Positions 24,016 through 31,952 of a stretch of 39,820 nucleotides of DNA are shown in pieces. Location: positions 1 through 39,820 of the forward strand of contig JACKCV010000009.1 in NCBI GenBank assembly GCA_020633825.1, in the 5' to 3' direction. The notes under the pieces were generated by a model, which had not been told where the DNA came from, searched no databases, and saw nothing but the letters and a program-made list of their open reading frames with translations. A program made the position numbers and the translations under genes. The stretch's first letter is position 1, and every line of letters begins with the position of its first letter. Origin of the DNA: Fibrobacteria bacterium (lineage in GTDB: Bacteria > Fibrobacterota > Fibrobacteria > UBA5070).

Positions 24016-25046
24016 TGGCCAAGGCGCGACTTTCGTTCCTCGATCGCTGGCTCACCCTTTGGATCGGCCTGGCCATGGGGCTCGGGCTTCTGCTGGGGAA
24101 GTTCGCCCCTTCCGTCGCGCAGTCCCTCGCCGATCTTTCCGTGGGATCCACCTCGTTGCCCATCGCCTTCGGGTTGATCGCCATGATGATCCCTCCCTTC
24201 GCCCGGGTGAAACCGCGGGAGCTTCCACGCGTGTTCACCGATCCCAAGGCATTGGGCATGTCGGTGGTCCTCAACTGGTTCGTCGGGCCGGTCCTGATGT
24301 TCGCCCTGGCCTGGTTGTTCCTATCGGACAGTCCGGAACTCCTCGCGGGACTGGTCCTGGTGGGTTTGGCGCGCTGCATCGCGATGGTCGTGGTCTGGAA
24401 CCAGTTGGCCGGTGGCTCCGCCGAAGCCGCCGCGGGCCTGGTCGCCTTCAACAGTCTCTTCCAGGTCTTCACCTATGGTGGATATGCGTGGTTCTTCCTC
24501 TCGGTGGTCGCGCCCCGGGTGGGACTTCCCGCGCACGCCATCTCGGTGAGCATGGCGCAGGTGGCGGGTTCGGTGCTCCTGTACCTGGGGCTGCCGTTCG
24601 TCCTGGGAACCGCCTTGCGCTGGGGGATCGTCCGGCGATCCGGGGAAACCGCCGCGGCCGCGTTCAATGCAAGGTTCGCCCCGGTGACGCTGATCGCGCT
24701 TCTGTTCACCATCGTCGTCCTCTTCGCCCTGCAGGGGAACCAGATCCTCCAGCGCCCCTTCCAGGTGGTCCGAGTGGCGCTTCCTTTGGGGATCTACTTC
24801 GCCGTCATGTTCGCCGTCGCCTGGTGGTCCTCCCGTCGGATCGGCATGGACTACGGGCGCACCGTCACCCAGGCGTTCACCGCCGCCTCCAACAACTTCG
24901 AGCTGGCCATCGCCGTGGCCATCGGATCCTTCGGACTCACTTCGGGCGCGGCGTTCGCCGCCACCATCGGCCCCCTCGTGGAGGTGCCCGTGATGGTGGC
25001 ACTCGTGCAGGTCGCCTTGAGGTTCCGACCCCGACCGGAAGTCTAG
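24015..25046 (+). CDS. acr3: Arsenite efflux permease Acr3
   Basis: Exports arsenite across the inner membrane using the proton gradient. The 343-residue protein has about ten transmembrane segments and the Acr3 signature GLARCIAMVVVWNQLAGG, with the essential cysteine at C121. The second half-repeat carries FTAASNNFELAIAVAIGSFG, also typical of the family. The start overlaps the arsM stop (TGATG), so it is the last gene of the coupled arsR2 operon. The downstream gene is on the opposite strand, 58 bp away, and no clear terminator hairpin is visible between them. Confidence 0.96.
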   Translation: MAKARLSFLDRWLTLWIGLAMGLGLLLGKFAPSVAQSLADLSVGSTSLPIAFGLIAMMIPPFARVKPRELPRVFTDPKALGMSVVLNWFVGPVLMFALAWLFLSDSPELLAGLVLVGLARCIAMVVVWNQLAGGSAEAAAGLVAFNSLFQVFTYGGYAWFFLSVVAPRVGLPAHAISVSMAQVAGSVLLYLGLPFVLGTALRWGIVRRSGETAAAAFNARFAPVTLIALLFTIVVLFALQGNQILQRPFQVVRVALPLGIYFAVMFAVAWWSSRRIGMDYGRTVTQAFTAASNNFELAIAVAIGSFGLTSGAAFAATIGPLVEVPVMVALVQVALRFRPRPEV

Positions 25047-25104
25047 GGCAAGGCTGCAGGCCGCGTTTCAAAGGCTTGTGGATCCGCCCGGAAGGAAGGG
25101 TTCC

Positions 25105-26427
25105 TCAACTGGCTTGGATTCCTGCCTGAGGGAGTGCCGGGGAGCGCGATTCTCGATCTCGACCTCCGCGAATTCCCCCGGAGGGGGGGATTGCAAGGCG
25201 TCCGCCTGGATCGACATTCCGCGTCGACCTCATCCCCCGGATGGGTGGACACGTGTCGCAAAGGGTTCGTCGAAAGTCGAGCTGGATGTAGTTGGGGACG
25301 GGGATGCCTTCCGTGGAGGGGACGCCCATGGGTTCCAGGATCGAGTCGAAGAATGGCAACGTTCCCGAGGCGACGTATCCCGTCTTTTCGATCCCCGCTC
25401 CCTGGTAGGTCCAGCCCAGGCCTTCCAGGAAGGCGATCTGGGATGCGAACAGGAGGGAGTCGTCCATGATCTTGCGGATGAGCGGGTATTCCGTGGTCTC
25501 CCAGGAATGGGCCTTCGCGGGGCGGTTCTTCCATGCCGGGGATCGCGCGACGATGCGGCACCAACGCTCCAGCCTGAGCGGGGATTGGGTCAAGGTCGTC
25601 TGCCAGGACAGGTGCTCGACGGTGGCGGGGGTCGCTTCCGAAAGAAGCGTCGCCACCAGACGCTCCCGGACCATCCGCGCGGAATCGGCTTCGGGATCGC
25701 AGTCCACGGATTCCTGGATGCGGATGTGCCCCTTGGAGGGGGTGGCGAAGAGGCGGACGTGACAGGAACTGGTCGAGTCGGAGATGGAGAACCCGAAGGA
25801 ATTCCGTTGGATGCGCGGATCCTCCGGTTTCGGACCATCCTGGCGCCTTCGGACGCCCTCGATGGATCCCAGGAGCCGCCCGAGTCGCCCCACCTTCCAG
25901 GTGATTTCCAGGGTGTCCCCGGGCTCGATTCCTGCGCGCCGGGCCGAAGGAAAGGCGCAGGTTTCGACCTCCCGCTCGCCTCCGATCGGGAGGAAGACAG
26001 CCCAATGCGAACAGTGCTTGCGGAGATGGTCGGGTTGGTAGATGGAGCGGAGGATCGCCTCCTGGCGTGTCTTCGTGGGACTGCGGGCCGCGTCGACGAA
26101 ACCGAGCGCTCCTGGAACCAGATGTCCCAAGCCCGCGGCGCCGATGCCCACGATGACGATTCCCGTTGTGGAGGGTCTCCAACTCGTCCTTCCGGCCCGC
26201 TTCGATGCACGACGATCGAACGAAATCCAGGCCACGAAGAGGAGGAGGGCCGAGCCCCAACGAAGGATGGAAAGCATCGGGGGAGGAACATCGGATTGAT
26301 CGAGTCCGGACAGGTTCCCGAAGCTGAAGGCCAGGAGGATGGCCAGTACCAGAAAGGCTGGAATCCATCCTCTTCGCCCGGAATTCGACGCGGGAATGCG
26401 GGTTGGAGGACGACGGTGCGGAGGCAT
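25105..26427 (-). CDS. Membrane-anchored protein of unknown function
   Basis: I do not recognise this 440-residue protein. From ATG 26427 (MPPHRRPPTRIPASNSGRRG) it has a short basic cytoplasmic start. Three hydrophobic segments follow: IPAFLVLAILLAFSFG (about 23-38), MLSILRWGSALLLFVAWISF (about 50-69) and IVIVGIGAAGLGHLVPGALG (about 89-108). A long soluble part follows, probably outside the membrane, with cysteines scattered through it (for instance HCSHWAVF, CAFPSARRAG and TLCDTCPP). The ending is Gly/Arg/Ser-rich. The frame is open upstream of the chosen start, but that stretch is not protein-like. It is convergent with acr3 and independent of the arsenic operon. Confidence 0.65.
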   Translation of the reverse strand: MPPHRRPPTRIPASNSGRRGWIPAFLVLAILLAFSFGNLSGLDQSDVPPPMLSILRWGSALLLFVAWISFDRRASKRAGRTSWRPSTTGIVIVGIGAAGLGHLVPGALGFVDAARSPTKTRQEAILRSIYQPDHLRKHCSHWAVFLPIGGEREVETCAFPSARRAGIEPGDTLEITWKVGRLGRLLGSIEGVRRRQDGPKPEDPRIQRNSFGFSISDSTSSCHVRLFATPSKGHIRIQESVDCDPEADSARMVRERLVATLLSEATPATVEHLSWQTTLTQSPLRLERWCRIVARSPAWKNRPAKAHSWETTEYPLIRKIMDDSLLFASQIAFLEGLGWTYQGAGIEKTGYVASGTLPFFDSILEPMGVPSTEGIPVPNYIQLDFRRTLCDTCPPIRGMRSTRNVDPGGRLAIPPSGGIRGGRDRESRSPALPQAGIQAS

Positions 26428-26555
26428 GCGTGGAAGGTAGCTCGGTGGGATGCCGCCGATGGAAGCGCTTCGTCGCAAGGGGAGGGCCTCCGGGAGGACC
26501 TGGCCGAAATCCCCGTCGCAAGCCCCCATCCTGCGACGGGAGGCATTCTCCCGGG

Positions 26556-26582
26556 GCCCTCTCGATGTCCCATCGAGAGGGC
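26556..26582 (-). terminator. Strong hairpin after pmbA
   Basis: GCCCTCTCGATG (26556-26567) and CATCGAGAGGGC (26571-26582) form a perfect 12-bp stem with a 3-nt loop, 5 bp past the pmbA stop codon on the minus strand. The U-tract is missing, as with most hairpins in this window. Confidence 0.6.
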
Positions 26583-26587
26583 GAATC

Positions 26588-27940
26588 TCAGGAGGCGATG
26601 GCCAGTCCCTTCACCAGGAGGTCGGGGACCAGCACGGATTGCACGCCGGGTTTCCAGGAATCCCCCCAGGCTTCCAGGTCCTTCAGGAAGTCCAGGAAGT
26701 TCCCGGAGAGGGTGATGCGATCCACGGGGCGCACGCTTCGCCCGTTCTCCACGAGGTGACCCTGGACTCCGATGGAGATCTCGCCGGAGACGGCGTTGCA
26801 CCCGGTGGAACCGTCGAGCTTCACCACGTGGAGGAGCCGAGGATGCGCTCCCAGGAGCTGTTCCCGGGGGAGTCCGCCTTCCAGGGGGACCACCGCGTTG
26901 GAGAAACCCGCTCCGACCCTGCCGGAATAGCCGCGGGACGCGTCCCCGGTGGGCCGGATTCCGTCGCGGGCGGCGGTCTCGAGATTGTGGAGGAATCCCA
27001 GCAGCTTCCCGTCCTCGATCAGGTTCCGGTCGGCGGTGGGAATCCCTTCGCCGTCGCGCAGACGCGAGCCGGACATCCCCTTGAGGTGGGGGCGCGTTCC
27101 CAGGTGGAAACCGCGTCGGGCGATGTCCTCCCCGACGCGTCCGGCCAGGCGGGACTGCCCCTTCTGGACCGAGTCGGCGAGGAACGACGACAGGAACAGG
27201 GACAGGAAGGATCCGGCCACGTGCCGATCGAAGAGGATGGGAAGGGTGCCGGCGGGAACGGGGCCTGCGCCGAGGAGACTGGTGGCGCGCTGGACCGCCT
27301 GGCGGGCCATGGCACCGGGATCGAAGCCTCCTGTGGTGCGCAAGGTGAGCCCGTCCCAACCCATCTTGGAGACCTCTCCGGTCTTGGCAACCACACCGAC
27401 CCCCATGGAGACCGAGCCCGAGCGTCGTTGCGAGAAGAGGCCCCGGGAGTTCGCCAGGAGGGTCGTGCCGCGACTGCGGGAGCATCCCAGGTGCGGGACG
27501 TTCTCGATCCTTCCGTCGGCCTGGCGGGCCGCGGCCTCGGCCTCCAGCAGGAGGTTCCGCATGGTCTCGGGGTCGAAGGTGTCGACGGATTCCGACCACT
27601 GCTCGAGGTCGATCCCGGGGACCTCCTCGGGTGCGGGAAGTTCGATGGGGAGGGCGTCGGTGAAGGCCGCGAGGGCGACGGCGTCGCGAGCGACACGCTC
27701 GATCGCCGGGCGGGTGAGACGTTCCGTGAAGGAGTATCCCGGACGCCCTTCCACGAGGACCCGCAGACCGAGTCCGGTGGAATCGGAGCGCTCCAGGCTC
27801 TTGACCCTTCCTTCGAAGAGGTCGAGGGAGAGGGAATCGTCCTCGGCGTAGATGGCGTCGCATTGGCCGACGCCGAGGGACTTGGCGGTGTCGAGGGCCA
27901 GTTGCAGGGCGTCGGCGGGCGACAGGGGGGTGTCGGACAT
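26588..27940 (-). CDS. pmbA: TldE/PmbA-family metalloprotease subunit
   Basis: The partner of TldD in a heterodimeric protease that processes peptides, including modified ones such as microcin B17, and degrades unfolded peptides in the cytoplasm. ATG 27940 (MSDTPLSPADALQLALDTAK) overlaps the tldD stop (ATGA). The 450-residue length fits. The N-terminal domain has LFEGRVKSLERSDSTGLGLRV. The C-terminal domain has LPILFDRHVAGSFLSLFLSS and KLDGSTGCNAVSGEISIGVQGHLVENG, with no HExxxH motif, as expected for the TldE side. Together with tldD and the fmdB-like gene it forms a tightly overlapping operon. Confidence 0.94.
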   Translation of the reverse strand: MSDTPLSPADALQLALDTAKSLGVGQCDAIYAEDDSLSLDLFEGRVKSLERSDSTGLGLRVLVEGRPGYSFTERLTRPAIERVARDAVALAAFTDALPIELPAPEEVPGIDLEQWSESVDTFDPETMRNLLLEAEAAARQADGRIENVPHLGCSRSRGTTLLANSRGLFSQRRSGSVSMGVGVVAKTGEVSKMGWDGLTLRTTGGFDPGAMARQAVQRATSLLGAGPVPAGTLPILFDRHVAGSFLSLFLSSFLADSVQKGQSRLAGRVGEDIARRGFHLGTRPHLKGMSGSRLRDGEGIPTADRNLIEDGKLLGFLHNLETAARDGIRPTGDASRGYSGRVGAGFSNAVVPLEGGLPREQLLGAHPRLLHVVKLDGSTGCNAVSGEISIGVQGHLVENGRSVRPVDRITLSGNFLDFLKDLEAWGDSWKPGVQSVLVPDLLVKGLAIAS

Positions 27941-29325
27941 CAGGATCGGCCTCCCACGAGGATCGGGTCGACGAGGAGGGTGGGCTGACCGACGCAGACC
28001 GGCACGAGTCCCGAGGATGCGCCGCAGGTTCCCGGTGCCAGTTGGAAATCGTTGCCGACCATGCGGATGCGCGGGAGGATCTCGTGACCCTTCCCGATCA
28101 GGGTGGCCCCCCGCACCGGTGCTCCGACGCGGCCGTGTTCCACCCGGTAGGCTTCCTCGATGGAGAAGTTGAATTCGCCCGTGGCTGGATTCACCGATCC
28201 GCCGCCCATGCGCACGGCGTACAACCCGCCTTCGGCGGCCGAAAGCATCTGGTCGAGGGTGCTTTCCCCGGCGGCGATGAAGGTATTGCGCATGCGCGCC
28301 ACGGGGGCGTATTTGTAGCTCTCGCGCCGCGCGCTTCCGGTGAGGGGCACGCCGCATTCGGTGGCTCCCACGCGATCGGACAGGTATTGCTTGAGGATGC
28401 CGTTCTCGATCAGCACCGTGCGCTGGGTGGGGGTGCCTTCGTCGTCGACCTCGAGGGAACCCCAGGCCCCGGGAATCGTACCGTCGTCCACCGCGGTGAC
28501 GCACGGATGTGCCACCAGCTCTCCGACCTTTCCCGCGAAGGGGGTCGCCTTGCGGCGCAGGGCCTCGGTCTCCAAGGGATGGCCGCAGGCCTCGTGGAAG
28601 ATCACTCCACCGAACCCGTTGCCCAGGATCACGGGCATCTCCCCGGCAGGGGGCGGGGCGGCATCGAGCATGCGCACCGCCCTCTCGGCGGCGACGCGGG
28701 CGGTCCCCACGGCGTCGAGACCGTGGAGGAATTCGAAGCCCTGGCGGGCGCCGGGAGCCTCCGTGCCGATGGTGCGCTCCCCTCCGTGGGAGGCGACCAC
28801 GGAAACCGTCGCGCGGCACCAGGTGCGACGATCGGTCGCGTGCAGTCCCTCGCTGTTCCACAAGGCGATCTCGCTGACCTTGTGGGTGGTTCCGGCGCTG
28901 ACCTGCACCACCTTCCCGCTGACGGCGCGGGCGGTTTCGTCGATGGTGCGCAGCACCGCCAGGCGGATGTCGCCCTCCGCCGACGAGGGGTCGAAGCGCA
29001 CGGGATGGACGCCTGTGGGACGTACGCGATCGGAAGGGGGCACCAACCGCACGTCGGACCGGTCGCCGGGGCGGGCCGCGGCGAGATCGCGCACCAGGGA
29101 CATCAGGACATCTTCGTCCTCGCGGCTGGTGTGCCCGTAGAGGACTTGGGTTCCGAACAGCAATCGGACTCCGATGCCGAATTCGGTTCCCGCACTCGCC
29201 GATTCGATCTTGCGGTCCCGCAACGAGAGGGAGCCGAACCGGGTTTCCTCCCGGTAGATCTCCGCGAAGTCGGCTCCCAGGTCGCGCGCGGCCTGCAGGA
29301 TGCGAAACGCCCCTTGGGACTCCAT
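27940..29325 (-). CDS. tldD: TldD-family metalloprotease
   Basis: The catalytic subunit of the TldD/TldE protease. The zinc motif HEACGH is at residues 244-249 (GVIFHEACGHPLETEAL), and further family segments are GAWGSLEVDDEGTPTQRT and MRNTFIAAGESTLDQML. The 461-residue length is typical. The start is ATG 29325 (MESQGAFRILQAARDLG), overlapping the stop of the fmdB-like gene by four bases; the frame is open far upstream, but that region belongs to the fmdB-like gene in another frame. In known systems the two subunits enclose the peptide within a central cavity; no peptide natural-product cluster is visible here. Confidence 0.95.
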   Translation of the reverse strand: MESQGAFRILQAARDLGADFAEIYREETRFGSLSLRDRKIESASAGTEFGIGVRLLFGTQVLYGHTSREDEDVLMSLVRDLAAARPGDRSDVRLVPPSDRVRPTGVHPVRFDPSSAEGDIRLAVLRTIDETARAVSGKVVQVSAGTTHKVSEIALWNSEGLHATDRRTWCRATVSVVASHGGERTIGTEAPGARQGFEFLHGLDAVGTARVAAERAVRMLDAAPPPAGEMPVILGNGFGGVIFHEACGHPLETEALRRKATPFAGKVGELVAHPCVTAVDDGTIPGAWGSLEVDDEGTPTQRTVLIENGILKQYLSDRVGATECGVPLTGSARRESYKYAPVARMRNTFIAAGESTLDQMLSAAEGGLYAVRMGGGSVNPATGEFNFSIEEAYRVEHGRVGAPVRGATLIGKGHEILPRIRMVGNDFQLAPGTCGASSGLVPVCVGQPTLLVDPILVGGRS

Positions 29326-29597
29326 CAGTTCACGCCGCAGGCGCCACCGGCGCATCCACCCGAGGCGCAGGCGGGGGCGGGAGCCGCATCCGAACTGGCG
29401 GCCGACTTGTAGCTGTCGGAGCGGTAGTCCGTCTGGTAGAAACCGTCTCCCTTGAACAGGAATCCGGCTCCTCCGGAAATCACCCGCTCCATGGCGTTGC
29501 CGGTGGCTTCGTTGATCACCTCGGGCGAGTCCTTCATGGAATGGAAGACCTCCTTGGTGAATCCGGTGACGGGATCGCGATAGACGTACGTGGGCAT
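29325..29597 (-). CDS. FmdB-family small protein that has lost the zinc-ribbon cysteines
   Basis: A 90-residue protein that begins like FmdB zinc-ribbon regulators (MPTYVYRDPVTGFTKEVFHS) and contains the family's RVISGGAGFLFKGDGFYQTD. In ordinary members two Cys-x-x-Cys pairs hold zinc; here the positions read DPVTG and NEATGNA, with no cysteine at all. Cysteines reappear only in the C-terminal tail CASGGCAGGACG, which is Gly/Ala-rich and differs from the usual tail. ATG 29597 follows GGAGG at good spacing. It is the first gene of the operon with tldD and pmbA. The fold is probably kept without zinc, or metal binding has moved to the tail. Confidence 0.88.
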   Translation of the reverse strand: MPTYVYRDPVTGFTKEVFHSMKDSPEVINEATGNAMERVISGGAGFLFKGDGFYQTDYRSDSYKSAASSDAAPAPACASGGCAGGACGVN

Positions 29598-29645
29598 AGG
29601 GTTGGAATCCTCCGTTCGAGTTTCGAAGAGGGATGAAGTTGGAAC

Positions 29646-29667
29646 CCTGAAAGATACAGGTTTCAGG
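29646..29667. promoter_or_regulatory. Inverted repeat in the divergent fmdB-like/metG promoter region
   Basis: CCTGAAA (29646-29652) and TTTCAGG (29661-29667) form a perfect 7-bp inverted repeat with an 8-bp spacer, 49 bp upstream of the fmdB-like start. The minus strand through it contains TATCTT, a possible -10. A plus-strand TATCTT about 50 bp before metG may be the metG -10. An operator role is a guess. Confidence 0.3.
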
Positions 29668-29794
29668 TCGTCGCGAACGTGTCGGGTTGCCGCCGGATGC
29701 CGCGCCTCCGGGGGCCTCGAGACCTGCTCGGGGAGCTATCTTGCAACCCATTGCGAGGTCGGACGATCCTTCCTCGAAGCCTCCGTGGGAGCCC

Positions 29795-31876
29795 ATGAAC
29801 ACGCGATTCTACGTCACGACCCCCATCTACTACGTCAACGACGTGCCCCACATCGGGCACTCCTACACTTCCGTCCTGGGGGATGTGCTGGCCCGGTGGC
29901 ACCGGCTGCTCGGTCACGAGGTCTTCTTCCTCACCGGCACCGACGAGCACGGACAGAAGGTCCAGGAAGCCGCCCAGAAGGCCGGACGCACCCCCAAGGA
30001 GCATGTCGACGCCACCTCCGAGCGGTTCCGTGAGATGGGACGCCTCCTGGGGCTGTCCAACGACCGGTTCATCCGCACCACCGATCCCGACCATGTCTCC
30101 TACGTGCAGGATGTCCTCCAGAAGCTGTGGGACAAGGGGGAGATCTACAAGAGCGCCTACAAGGGACTCTACAACGTCCGCGACGAGAGGTTCTACTCCG
30201 AATCCGACATCCGGGAAGGTCGCGGACCCGGTCCCGACGAGGTGGTCGAGGAAGTCGAGGAGGTCAACTACTTCTTCAAGATGGGCTCCTACCAGGAGAA
30301 GCTGCTGGAGCAGATCCAGCAGAATCCGGATTGGATCGTTCCCGACTTCCGGCGCAACGAGGTCTCCGGGTTCCTCCGCCAGCCCTTGGGCGATCTCTGC
30401 ATCAGCCGTCCCAAGTCCCGGCTGTCCTGGGGCATCGAACTGCCCTTCGATCGCGAGTTCGTGACCTACGTGTGGTTCGACGCCCTCCTCAACTACGTGA
30501 CCGGCCCCATCCCCACTCCTCCCGCCGAGGGGGAGCGATGGTGGCCCGCCAGCGTGCATCTGATCGGCAAGGACATCCTCACCACCCACAGCGTCTACTG
30601 GCCCACCATGCTGATGGGGGCCGGGATCCCGCTTCCCCGCCAGATCCTCGCCCACGGCTGGTGGATGGCGGATGGACAGAAAATGTCCAAGAGCCTCGGG
30701 AACGTGGTCGATCCCTTCGACGTGGCCGCGAAGTACGCCGATTTCGGCGGCGCCGAGGCGTTCCGCTTCTTCCTCATGCGGGAGATGGTGGTGGGGCAGG
30801 ACAGCTCCTACTCGGACGCCGGGATGACGAAGGTGATCAACAACGACCTCGCCAACGACGTGGGCAACATCCTCAGCCGCATCCGCAAGCAGGTCGCCAC
30901 GGGTTTCGACGGGGTCCTTCCGGCCCTCCCGACCGAACTCTCGGGTGCTTCCTCGGAGTTGCGCGACAAGGCCGTTTCGGTGGTCGCCGAAGTCGAGAAC
31001 CAGATGCGCCTGTTCCGGGTGAGCCACGCCCTCGAAGAGACCATGTCCCTGGCGCGCGCCATCAACTCCTACCTGGAGAGCACGGCACCCTGGAAGCTCG
31101 CGAAGGATCCCGCGCGTCGCGACGAACTCGCGGAGGTGCTCGCCGTTTCCTCCGAGGCGCTTCGCGTGCTGCTGGTCCTGCTTTCTCCCTACATGCCCCG
31201 GAAGATCGCCGAGGCCTTGCGTCTGATGGGCGGCGAGGAAGCCCTTCCCGGAAAGCTCGCATGGGGCCTGCTCCCCTCGGGTCGCGCCTTCCAGGACGGG
31301 GCCCCCCTGTTCCCCCGTCTGATGCCCCCCAAGGATCCCGCCCAATCGGCCAATCCGGGCAAGCAACCCAAGGTGCACGCCGCGCCTCCCGCCGCCGAGC
31401 CGAACCATCCTTTCGGCAAGGTGGATTACCGCGTCGCCAAGGTGGTCTCCGCGGAAGATCATCCCGGAGCCGAAAAACTCCTGGTTCTGCAGCTCGACGT
31501 GGGGGAAGCGGGGCAAAGGCAGGTCTGCGCCGGAATCCGGTCGCAGTATTCCGCCGAGAGCATGGTGGGACGAAAGCTCCTGCTGGTGGCCAACCTCAAG
31601 AAGGCCAAGTTGCGTGGGGTCGAGAGCCAGGGGATGATCCTGGCCGCCGACGATCCGGAAGGCCGCATCCACCTCCTGTCCCCCGAGGGCGAGCCGGGAA
31701 GTTTCGCCGTCGTGGAAGGGCTGGATCGGATGCCCGGACAGAACCTCCTCATCGACACCCTCGACGCCTTCGAGCTCTCCATCTCCGGGGGGCGCCTGGT
31801 GCTCGACGGCAAACCGGTGCTCGCCGGTGGGGTGGGAATCCTCTGCCAGGCTCCCGACGGGGCCAAGGCGCACTGA
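29795..31876 (+). CDS. metG: Methionyl-tRNA synthetase with C-terminal tRNA-binding domain
   Basis: Charges initiator and elongator tRNA-Met. ATG 29795 (MNTRFYVTTPIYYVNDVPHI) gives 693 residues. The class I signatures are PHIGHSY (H19-H22) and KMSKS (296-300). The zinc-knuckle region reads LYNVRDERFYSESDI and contains no cysteine, so this belongs to the MetRS types without bound zinc. The anticodon-binding domain follows (ESTAPWKLAKDP). From about residue 536 (FGKVDYRVAKVVSAEDHPGA) there is an EMAP-II/Trbp111-like tRNA-binding domain, common in long MetRS forms that act as dimers. It is divergent from the fmdB-like operon. A GC hairpin follows the gene. Confidence 0.98.
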   Translation: MNTRFYVTTPIYYVNDVPHIGHSYTSVLGDVLARWHRLLGHEVFFLTGTDEHGQKVQEAAQKAGRTPKEHVDATSERFREMGRLLGLSNDRFIRTTDPDHVSYVQDVLQKLWDKGEIYKSAYKGLYNVRDERFYSESDIREGRGPGPDEVVEEVEEVNYFFKMGSYQEKLLEQIQQNPDWIVPDFRRNEVSGFLRQPLGDLCISRPKSRLSWGIELPFDREFVTYVWFDALLNYVTGPIPTPPAEGERWWPASVHLIGKDILTTHSVYWPTMLMGAGIPLPRQILAHGWWMADGQKMSKSLGNVVDPFDVAAKYADFGGAEAFRFFLMREMVVGQDSSYSDAGMTKVINNDLANDVGNILSRIRKQVATGFDGVLPALPTELSGASSELRDKAVSVVAEVENQMRLFRVSHALEETMSLARAINSYLESTAPWKLAKDPARRDELAEVLAVSSEALRVLLVLLSPYMPRKIAEALRLMGGEEALPGKLAWGLLPSGRAFQDGAPLFPRLMPPKDPAQSANPGKQPKVHAAPPAAEPNHPFGKVDYRVAKVVSAEDHPGAEKLLVLQLDVGEAGQRQVCAGIRSQYSAESMVGRKLLLVANLKKAKLRGVESQGMILAADDPEGRIHLLSPEGEPGSFAVVEGLDRMPGQNLLIDTLDAFELSISGGRLVLDGKPVLAGGVGILCQAPDGAKAH

Positions 31877-31888
31877 GGTCTCCAGGGT

Positions 31889-31914
31889 GGCTCGGAGGGG
31901 AGGGGAGCCGAGCC
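31889..31914. terminator. Hairpin between convergent metG and methyltransferase genes
   Basis: GGCTCGG (31889-31895) and CCGAGCC (31908-31914) pair perfectly around a purine-rich 12-nt loop, 12 bp after the metG stop. C-rich rather than T-rich sequence follows. It could serve both converging transcripts. Confidence 0.45.
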
Positions 31915-31952
31915 TCCTCCCCCGGGCACCGGCCGCCCCCGCTTCCCTCGCA

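Noticed and set aside
21574..25046. cas genes accompanying the repeat units.
   Set aside because: All frames around the array are arsenic genes; no Cas-like motifs appear anywhere in the window.
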